This document shows, piece by piece, positions 9,964 through 23,417 of a stretch of DNA of 64,000 nucleotides; within the stretch, counting starts at the first letter, position 1, and each line of letters starts with the position of its first letter. Location: the NCBI GenBank assembly GCA_003255065.1, contig QAOA01002296.1, forward strand, positions 154,227 through 218,226, given 5' to 3'. Source of the stretch: Cercis canadensis (taxonomy: Eukaryota > Streptophyta > Magnoliopsida > Fabales > Fabaceae). The position numbers and the translations under genes were made by a program. The notes below the pieces were generated by a model. The model was not told the DNA's origin and did not search any database. It saw only the letters and a list, made by a program, of their open reading frames with translations.

Positions 9964-11797
9964 AGATAATGGGATGACAATGGAGGACAAGGTCACAAGG
10001 CATATAAAGTTGTTTCTGAAGTGGTAGTTGGCATTTGGCACATGAAAATGAAGCTTTAAAGGTGTACAACATGATTTAGAGTGCAAAAAAGACTTAACGG
10101 TTGTTTCCTCCAAAAGCCTGAGTCCAAATTCAAGACCACCACACAATTCTAACCAAGAAGTTTGTCCACATAAAATACCTAATTGGAAACATTCCATTAC
10201 AAAACAAGCCCTATTAGAACCTTGCCCATTACCAATGATTATACTTTTAGGGTATAAAAATCAACGTGGACCCTAGAATGTGTCTTCTCTTATATTGTGA
10301 ACCTTAAAAAAAATCTTGGTTGGATCTTGATATGACTTGAGAATCAACAGATCGAGTAATGTTATTAGCAAATTATTCTTTTTCAATAATCATGTATGTA
10401 TCAGAATCAATATTATAAAAAATTTAGTGAAAATAATTTTAAAAAAAATTAGTAGAGAAACTAATTAAATTTATATACATATATGTATATTAATGTTAAT
10501 AGAGTTGGTTCAGCTAGTAAGAATCGAAGCACTTTGCTTGTAAAGTCTAAGTTTAAATTACTAGTCATCTTTTTTTTATAAATAATATTTAAGTATTACT
10601 ATAAGCTCTTGCTGAAGCTTATGACAATACCCTGACTTTAAAATAAGATAACATGTTCTGACTCTAAACTTTTATGAAATCAAATATATGTATACTAATA
10701 GCCAATAAACTGAGAAACCAAGATATTTAATGTTAACATTCACAATTCTCAACATTTTACGATCCCTTGTAATAAAAAAAAAAAAAATTGTATCCAAATA
10801 TACATAAATAAAATAAAATAAATTTATATATAAATAACGTTACTCTATTGAATATATTCATATCAATACAATACAATTTCACATTGGTTCAACTTTTCAT
10901 AGGAATGTCAAATTGCATGTAATGGTGAGGCATCAGCCTCAACCTATCAATAAATTTTGTAAGAAAATACTACTAAAGAAAATTGTGGCTATATACATTA
11001 AATTGAGAAATTTTAATATACACTTATATCTATATTAGTCCTTTTATAATGCATTTTATTCTCTAAAAAAAGAGCAAGACCTTAGAATGAAATTATGACG
11101 TTTTATAAATTATTAGAACTTTTTATTATTAAACCACAGTTAGTGACTTGATTACATCTTTGCCTCATATGCAAACATATGGAGAAAAATTATCATCAAG
11201 ATATTTTATAAATTTTCATCTAAAGTAAAAAAGATAGTTAAATTTCAAAAAAAAAAAAAAAAAAGATATTTGATGGATTTGATAATGACAAAACGACCTC
11301 ATTAAGCGAGCTCTGTTGTTGCAGTGACAGAAATAGAAATATGTCCTATGCTTGTCGTTTTATAGATGTGTATTTGCAGAGAGAATCAATTACAATCAAT
11401 TGGACAGAAACCTCGGAGGTCATGTGTATCTAACACAGTTGAATTTTTGAACAGATCTTGCATGCCGTTTCTGCCATAAGAATTTGTATTTTTTTTGGGT
11501 ATATATATATATACAACCATAAGAAATTTGTATGAAAACTTAGTTGAGAATTTTTATTAATTTATATAAATCTGAAACTTTAGACGTTTCAATATTATAT
11601 TATTAAAAAGGTTATATTGCCTCAGACACATAAGCCATTGAAAATTTCTTTTTTAAAATTTTAACTGAAATGGAAAATGTGGCTAAATGACTAAAAAAAT
11701 TAGAGTTTGTAAGGTATTTATGTAAATTGGTGGTTTGAAAACTATTTATCGATTTGTGATAATTTTGATTAAATTATTGATAGACATGCAGAATAAG

Positions 11798-11925
11798 AAG
11801 TCACGCTATTTTGTAAGTAGTGTCACTCCAAGAGTCACATTACTTTGAAGTAGTGTAACTCTACTTTGGAATAGCGTGACTCTACTTCAAAGTAACGTAA
11901 CACTACTTACAAAATAATGACTCAT
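11798..11925. mobile_element. Short hairpin MITE
   Basis: An imperfect palindrome: the left arm (TATTTTGTAAGTAGTGTCAC..., then TTACTTTGAAGTAGTGTAACT) pairs with the right arm (AGTAACGTAACACTACTTACAAAATA). The arms meet near 11862. The element has no coding capacity. I could not identify a clear target duplication, so the class is open. Confidence 0.55.
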
Positions 11926-13073
11926 TTTATCTATGTCTCACGATAAAATAATTGAAAGTGCACAATTTTAACAAATAATTTATATCGTGCTTCATTTTGA
12001 TAAATAGTTTGCCAAAGTGTATTTTCTTAGTTAATTTGTNCAAAGTGTATTTCGTTAGTTAATTTGTCAAAAAATGAATTCTCCTTTTAAATTCTTCGAC
12101 CTAATGTAAACATAAAAAAAATTAAAAAATTCTGTCTATTTTTGAGAAAATAATAATTCATATATTAAGTAATTGGAGAGCAAAATCATATTATTAAAAT
12201 GAGAATATTCAACCAAATGACTTGTGACCAAATCATAATGAACTCATTTTCAAGATTTGAGATGTAACCAAAATACAAAAAAAAAAAAAAAAAACTCCAA
12301 AATTTTGATAATTCCAAAATGTAATTGCAAAATTTTCTCGTTAGTTACATGTCGTAACCAAAGTACAAATTTTTTTTTCAAAAATCAGACCAACAATAAA
12401 CTACAACCCAAAAAAAAAGAAGAAATGCCATACATTTAATTGTTTAACATGTCTAACTTATCAAACACCTATTCAAATATTTATTCTTTTTATTTTTGAA
12501 CTGAAATATAGTCGACTAATTATTGAAACTAAAATCAAAAGTAATAACATCAAATTAGAGGAGACTTTCCTCTACCTAATACACCACAGAGCCAATCCCC
12601 TAAACTAGACCGACTTCTAAAACATCTTAAATACCAATAATATATTAATACCTATTCATGTTATATTTTAAGATTTTTTTTTTTTTTATCCACATTACAT
12701 CTCATTTATACCATGTAAAATCCTTTCGCAACCACACAAGTCTTTAACAACAGTTTTCCTCCACAAATGCTCATTACAATTAGGACTATCTTGGGAACTT
12801 ACACTCACACAGTGAGTATAATTCAAGAAATGCGTATCAGATGTTGAAATGCTAGACTGAACTTTTGCTTGAGTTTCCATCATGTAACAAGCTCTACGCA
12901 ATCACAGCAGATTTCATGGGGAGAGATTCCAATAACAGCATTTACGAAAAGGTAATTGCTCATTCACATAAAACTGAGATCCCAAGTGTAACTATATCCC
13001 AGAAGCAAAGGCACTGGACTTGGACTATAGAGGGCTTAGGTAGTTGGAATGGACAAAATGATGTGTGCTAATG

Positions 13074-16000
13074 TCAGCGATAATGGTAAAGCATCCGGAG
13101 ATCCTTGCAGTGACTGCATGCCCATGGAAATAATGGAGGATCCAGGCAATAGGTATGGATTCGTCGAATCTGGCAAACATTACACCTAACAAGGAGATCC
13201 TCGGGTTCCCGACCACGGCAAACAACACAAGCAGCTATCTGTGATAACCATATAACCAGAAGGTAAAACATTAATAATACACAAACTATAGAAGTGCATA
13301 AACTTCCAATCAAATGTGGACAACAATGAATAGTTCAAACATGTTATCTAAAATATATTGTTTAGAATTTATTTATTTGGTTACAACTTTAGGAGAGTAT
13401 ATTGGAAGCAAACAATTTAATGTCGAGGTCCACTGCAACACACTAAGTTCTTAGTAAATTTATTTAGCCGCTTTGGACACAATCTGCATGATCAAAAATA
13501 TTTTCTTGAGAGATTTCAAAACAGTTGTAGGCATTTAACCAAGTACTAGAGGTTCTCTGCCTTATCAATGGAGTTAGTTGAGACTCTAAAGGGTGTGAAT
13601 ATTTAGGGGAAGTAAAAGACAACGTCTTTTGGAAATTTTCTTCCACAATCTTATCTCTTATGTTTGCATTGTCAACTACATACCAAATCATGTGCAGTAC
13701 TGCATTCTATAGATCTGTTACAGCAATGAATAGTGGTTTATTACAAACAAAAATGCCCCACAGGCAAGGAAAATAACTCAAATCAAGAAATGCTCAAAGA
13801 TAACTGTTGGCTAGAAGTTTACTGCTCAGGTGTTAATATCTTTTTCTCATTTTCTTCAATCATATGGCATTATGAACAGACTATGTCTCACCTTCAATTA
13901 CTCAAAACCAATCGGACTGTGAGATGCATGAACCATACAAGTTAAGCAAAACAACTGATGAGGATCATATTAATTTTCTTTGGATCATTCTATTCTAACA
14001 TGATAGCCATTCAATAATTCAGAAATCAGCACAATAGAATACAACTCACTTTTTTCTTTAGCATTCAGATAATCAGAAGCATAAACCAGTCAAAATTTAA
14101 TGGATAAGCATACCTCGGAACCATAATTGGGTGATTCTCGATCCACAAGGATAAAGACATCTGAAGTTGGAATTTCACATGGGATTGTTTGGGAGTATAT
14201 TTTTTGATCAGTAGAGGCTGCACCCTCAACCTTCAAGATGTTCGCAAAAGACGTCTTGCACAAAGGGCAGGTCAAAATTTTTCTACTTGAATGCTACAAA
14301 TATTGAGAACCACTTATAAGAATAAAGCATAAACTCAAAATGACATTGTTATGTAAACCTCCATAGCACAGACAAGCTCTTCATAATCCATTTGAGTATC
14401 CCAGTGAAAACTACATGTTCTGCCCTAAGGAAAACCAAAATACAATACTACATAAAAATATAGGGTTAATATCTCAACACCCTTTCAATTGTGGAACTAT
14501 TTTACAAGAGCCAATAAAGCATATTTTAATTGTTTTAATAACACGTTGTATCATTAGATTAATTCACCACGTTCATTCACTCTCCATTCTACAAAATTAA
14601 CAATACAATAAATTTAGATGATTTCTTCACACATAAGATAAATGTCATTTATAAGTCAACATCACTATTGAAATCTTTAAATAAAAAGAAGAGTAGATAT
14701 GAGATATCTTAACCTGTTCAAACTATATTTGAATAAGTCATGTGAGTCTCATAATGGTAAAATTTGTGTGACAAATGACATTATTTATCTAATATATAGA
14801 AAATTCATGTGTCATGTGTGCCATTAACTTTGCAAACAGAAAGTAAATAGAAGCAGTAACTTGACAAAATCTAATGGCACAAGAGGTGTTGTTAGAACAA
14901 TTAAAATAGATGAACTTTCCAAAATGGCTCAAAGTTGAAAGGGTGTTTTAGCACTTAGCCTAAATAATATGCATATATACAATGGCTGAGGGAGCGAGTC
15001 CCTTTCTACCCATTCCCCTTCTATACCTTCTACCTGTAGACAGTCCCTTAATCCCCACAAGCTTAAACCCATTTCTCCCAGTTACTCCTTAAAAAGAAGA
15101 TAGTCAAATTAATGATAAATTTTATAGGTAGTGACTATATATATATATATATGTATACATAAGATGTGAAGAGGATTTTCAATTTGGCTAGTGCAGCTAC
15201 TTAAATTTGTGTTACACTTATCAATACTTTAATTATTCAATTTTATAAGTGGTTGAATGAAAGCTGAAACACATATTTTTAGTCAGAATATAAGGAAAAA
15301 CAAAATCCAAGTTGTGTATTTTTTTATTCAATAGAAGATGACATGAAAAGAGAAGATTCCAGTGACAAATGAAGAGATGAGCAAGAGGATAGTCTTTTAT
15401 TATGAGCATGGATGACGAGAGAGAGAGAGAAGAAAAATTGTACCAATTGATCAGCCCAACTCTGGATGCATGAATAACAAAACCGATGTCCGCATTGCAA
15501 AATACCCCGTGTTGAGCTGAACTCTGTCCAACATATAACACATGACAGCTCTGTTGGAGTACTTAATCCAGCAACCTGATTAACCTGGTCATTTTCAACA
15601 TTAGAACGTACATCTGCCGATGTTTGCTCCATAGTAGGTGGAGGATCCTCCACAAATAAAATTAAATTTCTAGAAGTGGATAAGTTATTTGAATCTTTGA
15701 CCCGTTCCGTTCCATTTGAAGCTACATTGATCTGTCCACTTTGATTAGTTGATCCATCATCTGATCCTTCTCTATTTTCTTGAATATTATCATTAGTCAC
15801 ACCTCCGGAGAGGCAAGTGGGAGCTGCAGCATCAGTATGTGGCCTATGTCTACTAAGCTTGTCCTCATGATTTGAATCGGAAAGCAAAGGATCCAACACC
15901 ACTTCATGAACATTATTTTTCACAAGCCTTCTTCCTCTACGAGAATATTCAGCTGAAGTAGCAACTCCATCACTATCGGAGATCTTTCTTTTTTCTTTCC

Positions 16001-18094
16001 TTGCCTCTCGAGAAGAATGAGAACTCGACTCCTTAAGCTTTTGCAGAAAGGGAAAAAAAAAAAAAAAGCAGATAAAATAGGATTAGTGGGCATTCAAAAC
16101 AAATGAAAACTTGTTCCGCTGATGATTCACTGGCACTGCCAATATAACATAGCATTAGAAGGCATTCAAAGCATCTATGTAGACATGTTTCCAAGAGTTT
16201 TTTTTTTTTTTTTTTTTTATTGCATTTAGATAATTGTCTTTGCCACATACTGGCATGCAATCTAAACGTAATGTTACATTTGAGATTATAGTGAATGCAA
16301 GTAATTTGAAACTCCTGCATTCAATAAATGGGAAAATAGATGAATGTGCATACATATTTCAAGCATTGGATTTTGTCTTCTGCTTCCATTTAGCACCACC
16401 ATGTTAAAGTCTAAATTCAAATGAAACACCATCTGACTGAAAAATACTGTTTCAAATAATACTGTGCAAAATGATAGCAAAACAGTGCTACAAGCAATTA
16501 TTTTCCATAAGAAAGTGAACGTGAGATAATTTCATTAACAAACATTCAGGAAAGTAACTACAGGTAAAAGCATTACTAAGATAACAACAATAGCAGTCTC
16601 CATGGGTAATTTGGTAAAAGCAATATTAGTATACAGAATGATACACAAATTTATCCACAAATTTCAAAAAAAGGTAAACATGCAACATTTGTTCATAATG
16701 ATTCTTAAAATTTGGAACAATTTGTTCATAATCATAATCATGAAAAAAAAATTGCGTGCTGTGTGCAAATGCATAACATCATTCAGATGTCAAACTATAA
16801 CTTTATGGTAAAAGTAATATTAGTATACAGAATGATACACAAATTTAGCCACACATTTCAAAAAACAAGGTAAACATGCAACATTTGCTCATAATGATTC
16901 TTAAAATTTGGAACAATTTGTTCATAATCATAATCATGAAAAAAAAAATTGTGCGCTGTGTGCAACTGCATAACATCATTCAGATGTCAAACTATAACTT
17001 TATGGTAAAAGTAATATTAGTATACAGAATGATACACAAATTTATCCACACATTTCAAAAAACAAGGTAAACATGCAACATTTGTTCATAATGATTCTTA
17101 AAATTTGGAACAATTTGTTCATAATCATAATCATCAAAAGAAAAATTGCGTGCTGTGTGCAAATGCATAACATCATTCAGATGTCAAACTATAACTTTAT
17201 GGACATATATGTCAACAAATTTAAATGGAACCATATAATATAGATGTAATCATAAGAAACATTATCTTGACATTTTGATAAAACAGTGCTAGATGCAACT
17301 GTATAGCATCATCTGCCATGCAGATATTCTGAGATAACTCCCAACAATTCTCAAAAACAAGTCACAAATATGAATCCATATTGGACTCCTAGAAATATCT
17401 TCGAAATCAGTCCTCTCTACTTAATTAATACATGCTGTTAATCAATGTTAAGTGTAAGAACATAGCACAATATTAAGGAGGGGGAAAAGTCTTAGGAATT
17501 CAGTAGAACAACAACTTTGGCCAAGAATACAGTTGAGTAGTTCAAAAAGAGAAAACCAATGAGAAGTCTTTACCTCCATACTGAGTATTCTAGAAAGAGG
17601 AACATCATCAAAACAATATCTTTTATTTGTCTTCTTATTGTGTTTTGCATCCTTCCGAACTAGCTTCAGCTTATTTTTCTGAGACATTGGTAATTTCTCC
17701 AGAATCAGGAAATAAATTCGGAAACGAAAGGAGTAGAAAAAGAACAAGAAGAAAGAAACCAAGAAAAAGACTAATATTGAGGGTAAGACAATCTAAGAAC
17801 AGTGGCCATATAAATCTGCCAGAAAATATAAGGAAATACAAATGCTTTAAGGCAGTAGATTCAAAACAAGTCAATAAAATAAAATTAAAAAGGTCTACGT
17901 AGTGTAGCAGATAGAAGACTGATGATACATTTTATTAGAGTCCAGTAATCAATAGATGAGAAGGTAGTCAATTCCAGTAGCCTCTTGCCTACAAACCAAT
18001 GCTAAATGCCAAACCAAAAAGATTTTCTAAGTCACATCTTGCCAACTTAGGTGTTCAGTCAATGCATCATATAAACATTTGGTATGTTATAAAG

Positions 18095-18142
<48 letters not shown>

Positions 18143-19434
18143 TGAATCCAAGTATTACCTTGTTCATTAAAGAAGAATCTTCCCAAACAGGATTTCCAGA
18201 ACCTCCAGAACTAAACTCAATTTCTTGGTTTTGGGAGCCAAGATCATCTGATCTGTCACTTAGCAAATTCTTAGCCAAGCTACTTGTCTGAAAAAATAGT
18301 GGAACTTCCAGCACCAATGGCCCTACTTCTTGTCCACTGCAAAAAACCTTGAACAGAAGAGTAAGTATACTCTAAATTTCAAAGCATGTAGTTTACATGG
18401 AAGCAGCAGTAACACCAACTCCTATGTAACAAAATTTGTAATCAAATTAAGAACAAAAAATCATATTATTGGTTAATTAGATTAATGATCTAAAGAGAGA
18501 TTGAGAAATCAGAAAACAAACTTCAACAGACTCCAAAACAAGGAAGCCCACATACAATAAAACTCCCAGAATATATAAAAGGATGTATTTAAATCAATGC
18601 ACACAAAGCAATGCATATGAAAACCAGCCTTCATGTAATTGCAACACAACACGAAAATATATTTTTCTTTTCCATTTTCTGACCCATGACAAATACATCA
18701 GAGATAATAAGATAATGGTAGCAAATCTTGCCATATCAGATCGAATCATTTTATGCATTTTTAACAGTCATTTCAATCCATCAAGCATGATAGCGGATAT
18801 TGAGCACCAGATGTTATTTATCATTTCTTTTCCCTAAAAGAAGTCATCGTTCATTTAAAAACATAAAGCATATTGATATAACTTATCAATAAGGAGAAAC
18901 TGTTTGTCAAAGTCACCTTTGCAAGATATAAGAATCCTCTGGGACTTGCCTTCCTTGCTTGATGCAGTCTTCAACCCATCGGTGGTTCACTATAATTGTG
19001 TTGAATTTATGGGCAAGATCATATTTCTTTCCCTCAAATTTCCAACAAATCTGATTATCCAAATCAAAAGAAATAATCACCAAACAGTTCCTCCAAAGAA
19101 AAATAAAAGCTAGTAATCAACAAAAAATTTGTAAATTTATCGTCTTCCCTTCATTTGGCCTATAATTTGTTTATTTAACCATCACAACTCTTCAGTCTAA
19201 TGTTATCTTTCCATTTGTTTTTCTTTTGGCATTGAGAAACAGAAAACAAATTCTTTACACCCATCTCCACCCAACATGTTAACACTGAAAAAGCATACAC
19301 ATAAAACTCACCAGGTGTGTGATTGACTTTGACATCACGCCAACATAATTCCCACCAGCGTGTGTTATCAACTTAATGAGCTTGAATCGCTCTGTGCCAT
19401 GGTAACCACTCACTGTTGCCACTACAGTTTCCAT
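13074..19434 (-). CDS. BRCT / RING / PHD-like zinc-finger protein (putative E3 ligase, At1g67180-like)
   Basis: Nine exons join in phase to about 590 residues: 19434-19312, 19050-18917, 18336-18159, 17678-17574, 16037-15444, 14424-14359, 14293-14114, 13706-13479, 13238-13074. The start [20 protein letters not shown] opens an N-terminal BRCT domain (about 3-90) with the conserved aromatic in [15 protein letters not shown] charged, serine-rich middle follows. The RING finger begins CVICWTEF at about 346, continues CGHRFCYSC, and ends CPLCKTSF after exons 6-7. The C-terminus is a PHD-like Cys4-His-Cys3 finger ([34 protein letters not shown]) just before the stop. The domain set matches, as I recall, Arabidopsis At1g67180. 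BRCT suggests phosphopeptide binding in DNA-damage or chromatin settings and RING suggests ubiquitin transfer; both are inferences. Exon 6 may be a cassette exon, and the donor of exon 8 (T|GTCCAA) is weak, so that join is uncertain. Confidence 0.82.
16613..17202. repeat. Three tandem copies of a ~196-bp unit in an intron
   Basis: The unit starts GGTAAAAGTAATATTAGTAT and ends AAACTATAACTTTATGG; copies begin at 16613, 16807 and 17004 and differ by a few substitutions and indels. The array lies wholly inside intron 4 of the BRCT/RING gene. No N lies at its joints, so it looks like a genuine minisatellite-like expansion. Confidence 0.9.
18096..18140. repeat. Compound (TA)n(AG)n microsatellite
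   Basis: A run of TA dinucleotides followed by about 15 AG dinucleotides, in intron 3 of the BRCT/RING gene, only some 18 bases from the exon 3 splice donor. Length polymorphism here could be useful as a marker. Confidence 0.95.
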
Positions 19435-20155
19435 ACCTTGAATTGGACCACCTATAGATTCTGTAAAATTATAATACCAGTATGCTATTGAATCAAAGAG
19501 CAGAGAATAATCGCCACATTGCACGAAAGAGAATTACTAATAACCAATCCAACAATCTAGACCAAACCTAGTACCAGTAGGGGATCTATGTATAAGGATG
19601 TGGGGGGTCCTGGGGGCATTTGCCACCACAACATGAAATAATTTCCAATTACTATATCTGTCATTTAACAAAGTTTCCCCCATTAAAAATGTAAAATTTC
19701 CCCCACTACCACAAAATGTGTTGCCTATTTGTTTAAATATTAGGCTCAACTGCAATTTTAGTCCCCTTATTTTGTCCAAATAAAGGATTTGGTCCTCCAA
19801 TTTTCATTTTCAACCATTTAATCCTTCTCTGCTTTTATTCTTAATCATTATTTCTCCTCTCTTCGACTCTTCCCCTCCCCTTCTCAGCTTTTTCCTCCCG
19901 CCCCTCTTCCCTGAAACGCTTTTTCTTGCATTTTCATTACCCATTGTCACTGGCTCCCTAACATTTTCTTCAAATTTGGTCATACTTCTCCATTTTCACT
20001 CATCTTCTTCCTCTCTCATTCACAAGCATAGCACCCAAGCTTTTCTCTGAAAATTATTAAAAAAAAACAGATGACAGAGCATCCACCAACGCCATAGCCC
20101 CCAAGCTTTTCCTCAACTACAACTCGCAACAATGGGAGAGCAAAATGGGACTCTT

Positions 20156-20782
20156 GAGGGAAATCAAGCAAGGGGCAAGAAATAAAAGCATACTTGGCAC
20201 AGATTTTTGGGTTTACTTAGTAGAGATTGACAAGGGAGACAGAGGATTAGCCAGAAAGTAAGGAGTGATGAGAGGATTACCCATTGGCATACACTAAATC
20301 TGAAATTTGAATTCCTCTTTCTCGATGGCTCCCTTCCTCCCTGCTTAGCTCTCTCTGTTTCTGTCTATTCCTCTTGCTCCAGCTCTGTCTCCATCTTTCT
20401 TTGATACTCTTTCGCTCTACCCTCAGTTCTCATCGAATGGGCATTGCAAATGCTTTCTATCGTTCTCTNGAGGGAAATCAAGCAAGGGGAAAGAAATAAA
20501 AGCATACTTGGCACAGATTTTTGGGTTTACTTAGTAGAGATTGACAAAGGAGACAGAGGATTAGCCAGAAAGTAAGGAGTGATGAGAGGATTACCCATTG
20601 GCATACACTAAATCTGAAATTTGAATTCCTCTTTCTCGATGGCTCCCTTCCTCCCTGCTTAGCTCTCTCTGTTTCTGTCTATTCCTCTTGCTCCAGCTCT
20701 GTCTCCATCTTTCTTTGATACTCTTTCGCTCTACCCTCAGTTCTCATCGAATGGGCATTGCAAATGCTTTCTATCGTTCTCT
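20156..20782. repeat. 313-bp direct duplication around a single N
   Basis: 20156-20468 and 20470-20782 are almost identical, both starting GAGGGAAATCAAGCAAGGGG and ending CTTTCTATCGTTCTCT, with the single N 20469 exactly at the joint. Probable unmerged contig overlap. Confidence 0.85.
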
Positions 20783-21829
20783 TTCCCTCCAACCTCCGTT
20801 CAATTGCTATAGCTTTTTTATTTTATTTTTCTTTGCTTAATTGTAATTTTAGGGATTTAGTTTAATTTGTCGAGAAATTAATGATTAATTATATAAAAAT
20901 ATTTTTGAGATAATTTCAACTAGGTTTGAGTTTAAAAAAAAAATTAAAAAGTGATAAAGGCAATAATTTTTTAAGTATGTGTATTAAAATGATTAAAATA
21001 CGTCTAAATGTTACATATGTAATTATTATATTTAAAAATAAATTGAATAATTATATTTGTGAAAAAAATAATCATATCACATTATTGATAATTTCACCCT
21101 CTGTAAAAACAAAAATATATTATTTGAGTAAGTCTAACTCCATCTAAAGATTGGAGTTGAACCCTAATTCTTGGATTATATAAAAAAAAAAAAAAAAAAN
21201 AAAAAAAAAAAAAAAAAGGTACGTACTTGAAAATTGGGTTCCTTTAACACCATTTGAAAAATATTCTCAAATTCTAACCTAGGAATAATAAGCTCAATGC
21301 TTTTTCAATGCGACATCAATAAATTCTATTTATAACTAGACAAATAGTTAGAGGGGGGAGTAAATGTTGTTTAAGGACTTGAACTTATATTTGAAAAACT
21401 AATTAGGGACCTCAACTTTTATAATATTAATAAAAAATGGTGACATGATTTAAATAAAATCCACATAAGCTATAAACTTTTCTTTTTTGATAATTTAATC
21501 AAGTTAAAAAATCTCTTCTTTAAATTCATAATTCAAGTTATATATCTAATATACAAAATTTCTTATTTGTAGTTATGATAAAGTGAAAAATTATGCTTTT
21601 AAAAGTTTGTGTCTCACAAAATCTAATGCGAATCAGCTTGCTACACGCCCTAATCCTAGGAGTTTTCATGATCCCTTGCTTGGAGTTGGAGGCCTGATGA
21701 CTAGAAGCAGAGCTAAGTGAAAGAGGCGCTATTGAGCCTAGTCCAAGAGGTGCAGACCAAGGAGAGAACAGCTGAGCCAAGTTTAGAGTTGAAATAGATC
21801 ACTTATCTGTCTCTTGTAGAAGATGCGCA

Positions 21830-22330
21830 TGGGCCAGCTTGGAGCCCAAGTTTGAAGCTTGATTTCGAGGAAACTTGAAGATCAAGTTTGGGCATTAACT
21901 CATGGATTAATGAGCCCAATTTGCATAATCTAAAGATGCATCATGGGCCTTATCTTGTTAGAACCGAAAACTATGTTTATTAGTTTTAATTAATTTGGGC
22001 CTTTATGTTTATAGGCCAAAATATTTATTAGGGTTTGTTAGCATTCCTAGTTCAATTAGGTTAAGTGGTAGCCTCTTAGCCGAATTGCTTATATAAGGAA
22101 TTCGTGTATGTCTTTGCAAAACAATTTTTGAGATTAATATTATCCAATTTTTGAATTGTTGAGTTTCTCTGGATTAATAGCTTCCCTGTTGTTCTTGGGC
22201 AAAGAACCGAACTTGAACTTACCAAGGATCATTCCTTGTTAAGGGTTCACCCTATTGTGATAATCAAGGTTATCTCACTGTTTAGTATTCAGGCATTCTG
22301 TTTCGATCTTTCGAGTGACAAGAACACATA
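21830..22330. mobile_element. Possible retrotransposon LTR remnant
   Basis: The stretch has LTR-like composition: repeated GGGCC/GGCCC words, TGTTAGAACCG near 21957, a TATA-like TTATATAAGG at about 22090 and a CT/GT-rich segment after it. No coding region, primer-binding site or matching second LTR is seen nearby, and boundaries are not resolved. It could equally be another unclassified repeat. Confidence 0.3.
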
Positions 22331-23417
22331 AAAAACTTTAATATTTTCAGAAAATATGATTATTTTATTTTTCAATTTTAATTCAAAAAAATTTCAAAAG
22401 TTATTGTTTACGTTGCAATCAAAAATTAAAAAAGAGAGCATATATAATCACTGAAGCAATGTCTTCCCTCATCAGCAATGACCCAAAAATATCTATTCAG
22501 TCATATTTTTTTTTATTTTTTTAAACTTTATAATCTATGTTAATATATACTTATGTGATATTTTAGGATTTTTTTAATTCATACAAGCACTCATTTATTT
22601 CACGTAAGCATTTATTGATAGCATGTAAGACTTGTTTGCTAGCATATAAGTTGAGGTCCGTAATTGGTAAGTTTCAAAGTTAATGTCCTGAATTGGTTTT
22701 GACATATCAATTGAGGTCCTTCAACTATCGTTTTCTCACTAACATAGAGAATAAAAATTACAACGTTTTAATAAATAAGATAACTAAATTGTTTGAAATG
22801 AAAATAAAAAAGCCAAATCATTCATTTAAACAAAATAAAAACTAAAATTATAATTAAACCTAAATTACCTAAATTGTTTTTGTTTGTGAAAAAAATATAA
22901 ATTTAGTCAAATTTATATATTAAAAATTTAGTGAAAACCAAATGTAAGAAAATATTAAAAATGTAATAATGTGTATAATATATTATTTATTCTCTTTAAA
23001 TATTTTTCTTATATACATATATTTTTCTTACAAGAATTATTCATTTTACACTTGCCATGGCACTTTTTTCTTAATTTTAATCCAAATTTAAAATATTAAA
23101 TAATTTTTTTTTGATCATGTGTACACACTGCAAACCAACAAAAATATACCTACGCTGCCAATCGCATCCAAAACAACTATAATGTGGGAATGTATCTATT
23201 CGTTTTTTTTTTCTGGTCCCATTATGCGCATTGCAGACCAAGATGGCAAAGCCAGCATCCAGACGCTGGATAGTGGAACTTTCACGTAGCAATAGATATA
23301 AGAAATCTTCCAAAATCAATGATCAAGGGTCAACCTGTGAACTTCCAACTATCCAGATTAAATGATACACAATACTTGAGAGCCATCACTATATGTCAAA
23401 AATATGGCATCTCAAGC

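Larger units (their letters stand above)
9021..12690. other. Gene-poor spacer with repeats and two N junctions
   Basis: No convincing gene is present. The stretch holds a 208-bp direct duplication around N 9755, a 26-28-bp direct duplication around N 12040, a hairpin MITE at 11798-11925, and poly(A) runs near 10776, 11249 and 12275. A minus-strand open frame at 10197-9871 has no family feature I recognise and one end lies in the artefactual duplication. Confidence 0.6.
19435..23417. other. Upstream region of the BRCT/RING gene and repeat-rich spacer
   Basis: 19435-19550 is the likely leader of the BRCT/RING gene. A transposon-end-like stretch starting CAGTAGGGGATCTATG (19574) runs to about 19745. 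19745-20850 is pyrimidine-rich with a word typical of MULE ends (GCAATTTTAGTCCCC) and contains the duplication around N 20469. N 21200 sits inside a poly(A) run. 21830-22320 looks like an LTR. 22650-23080 is AT-rich. I see no coding gene. Confidence 0.55.

Noticed and set aside
9871..10197. Minus-strand open frame of 108 codons
   Set aside because: No domain, repeat or composition I recognise; its end lies inside the artefactual duplication at N 9755 and there are no promoter or splice features around it.
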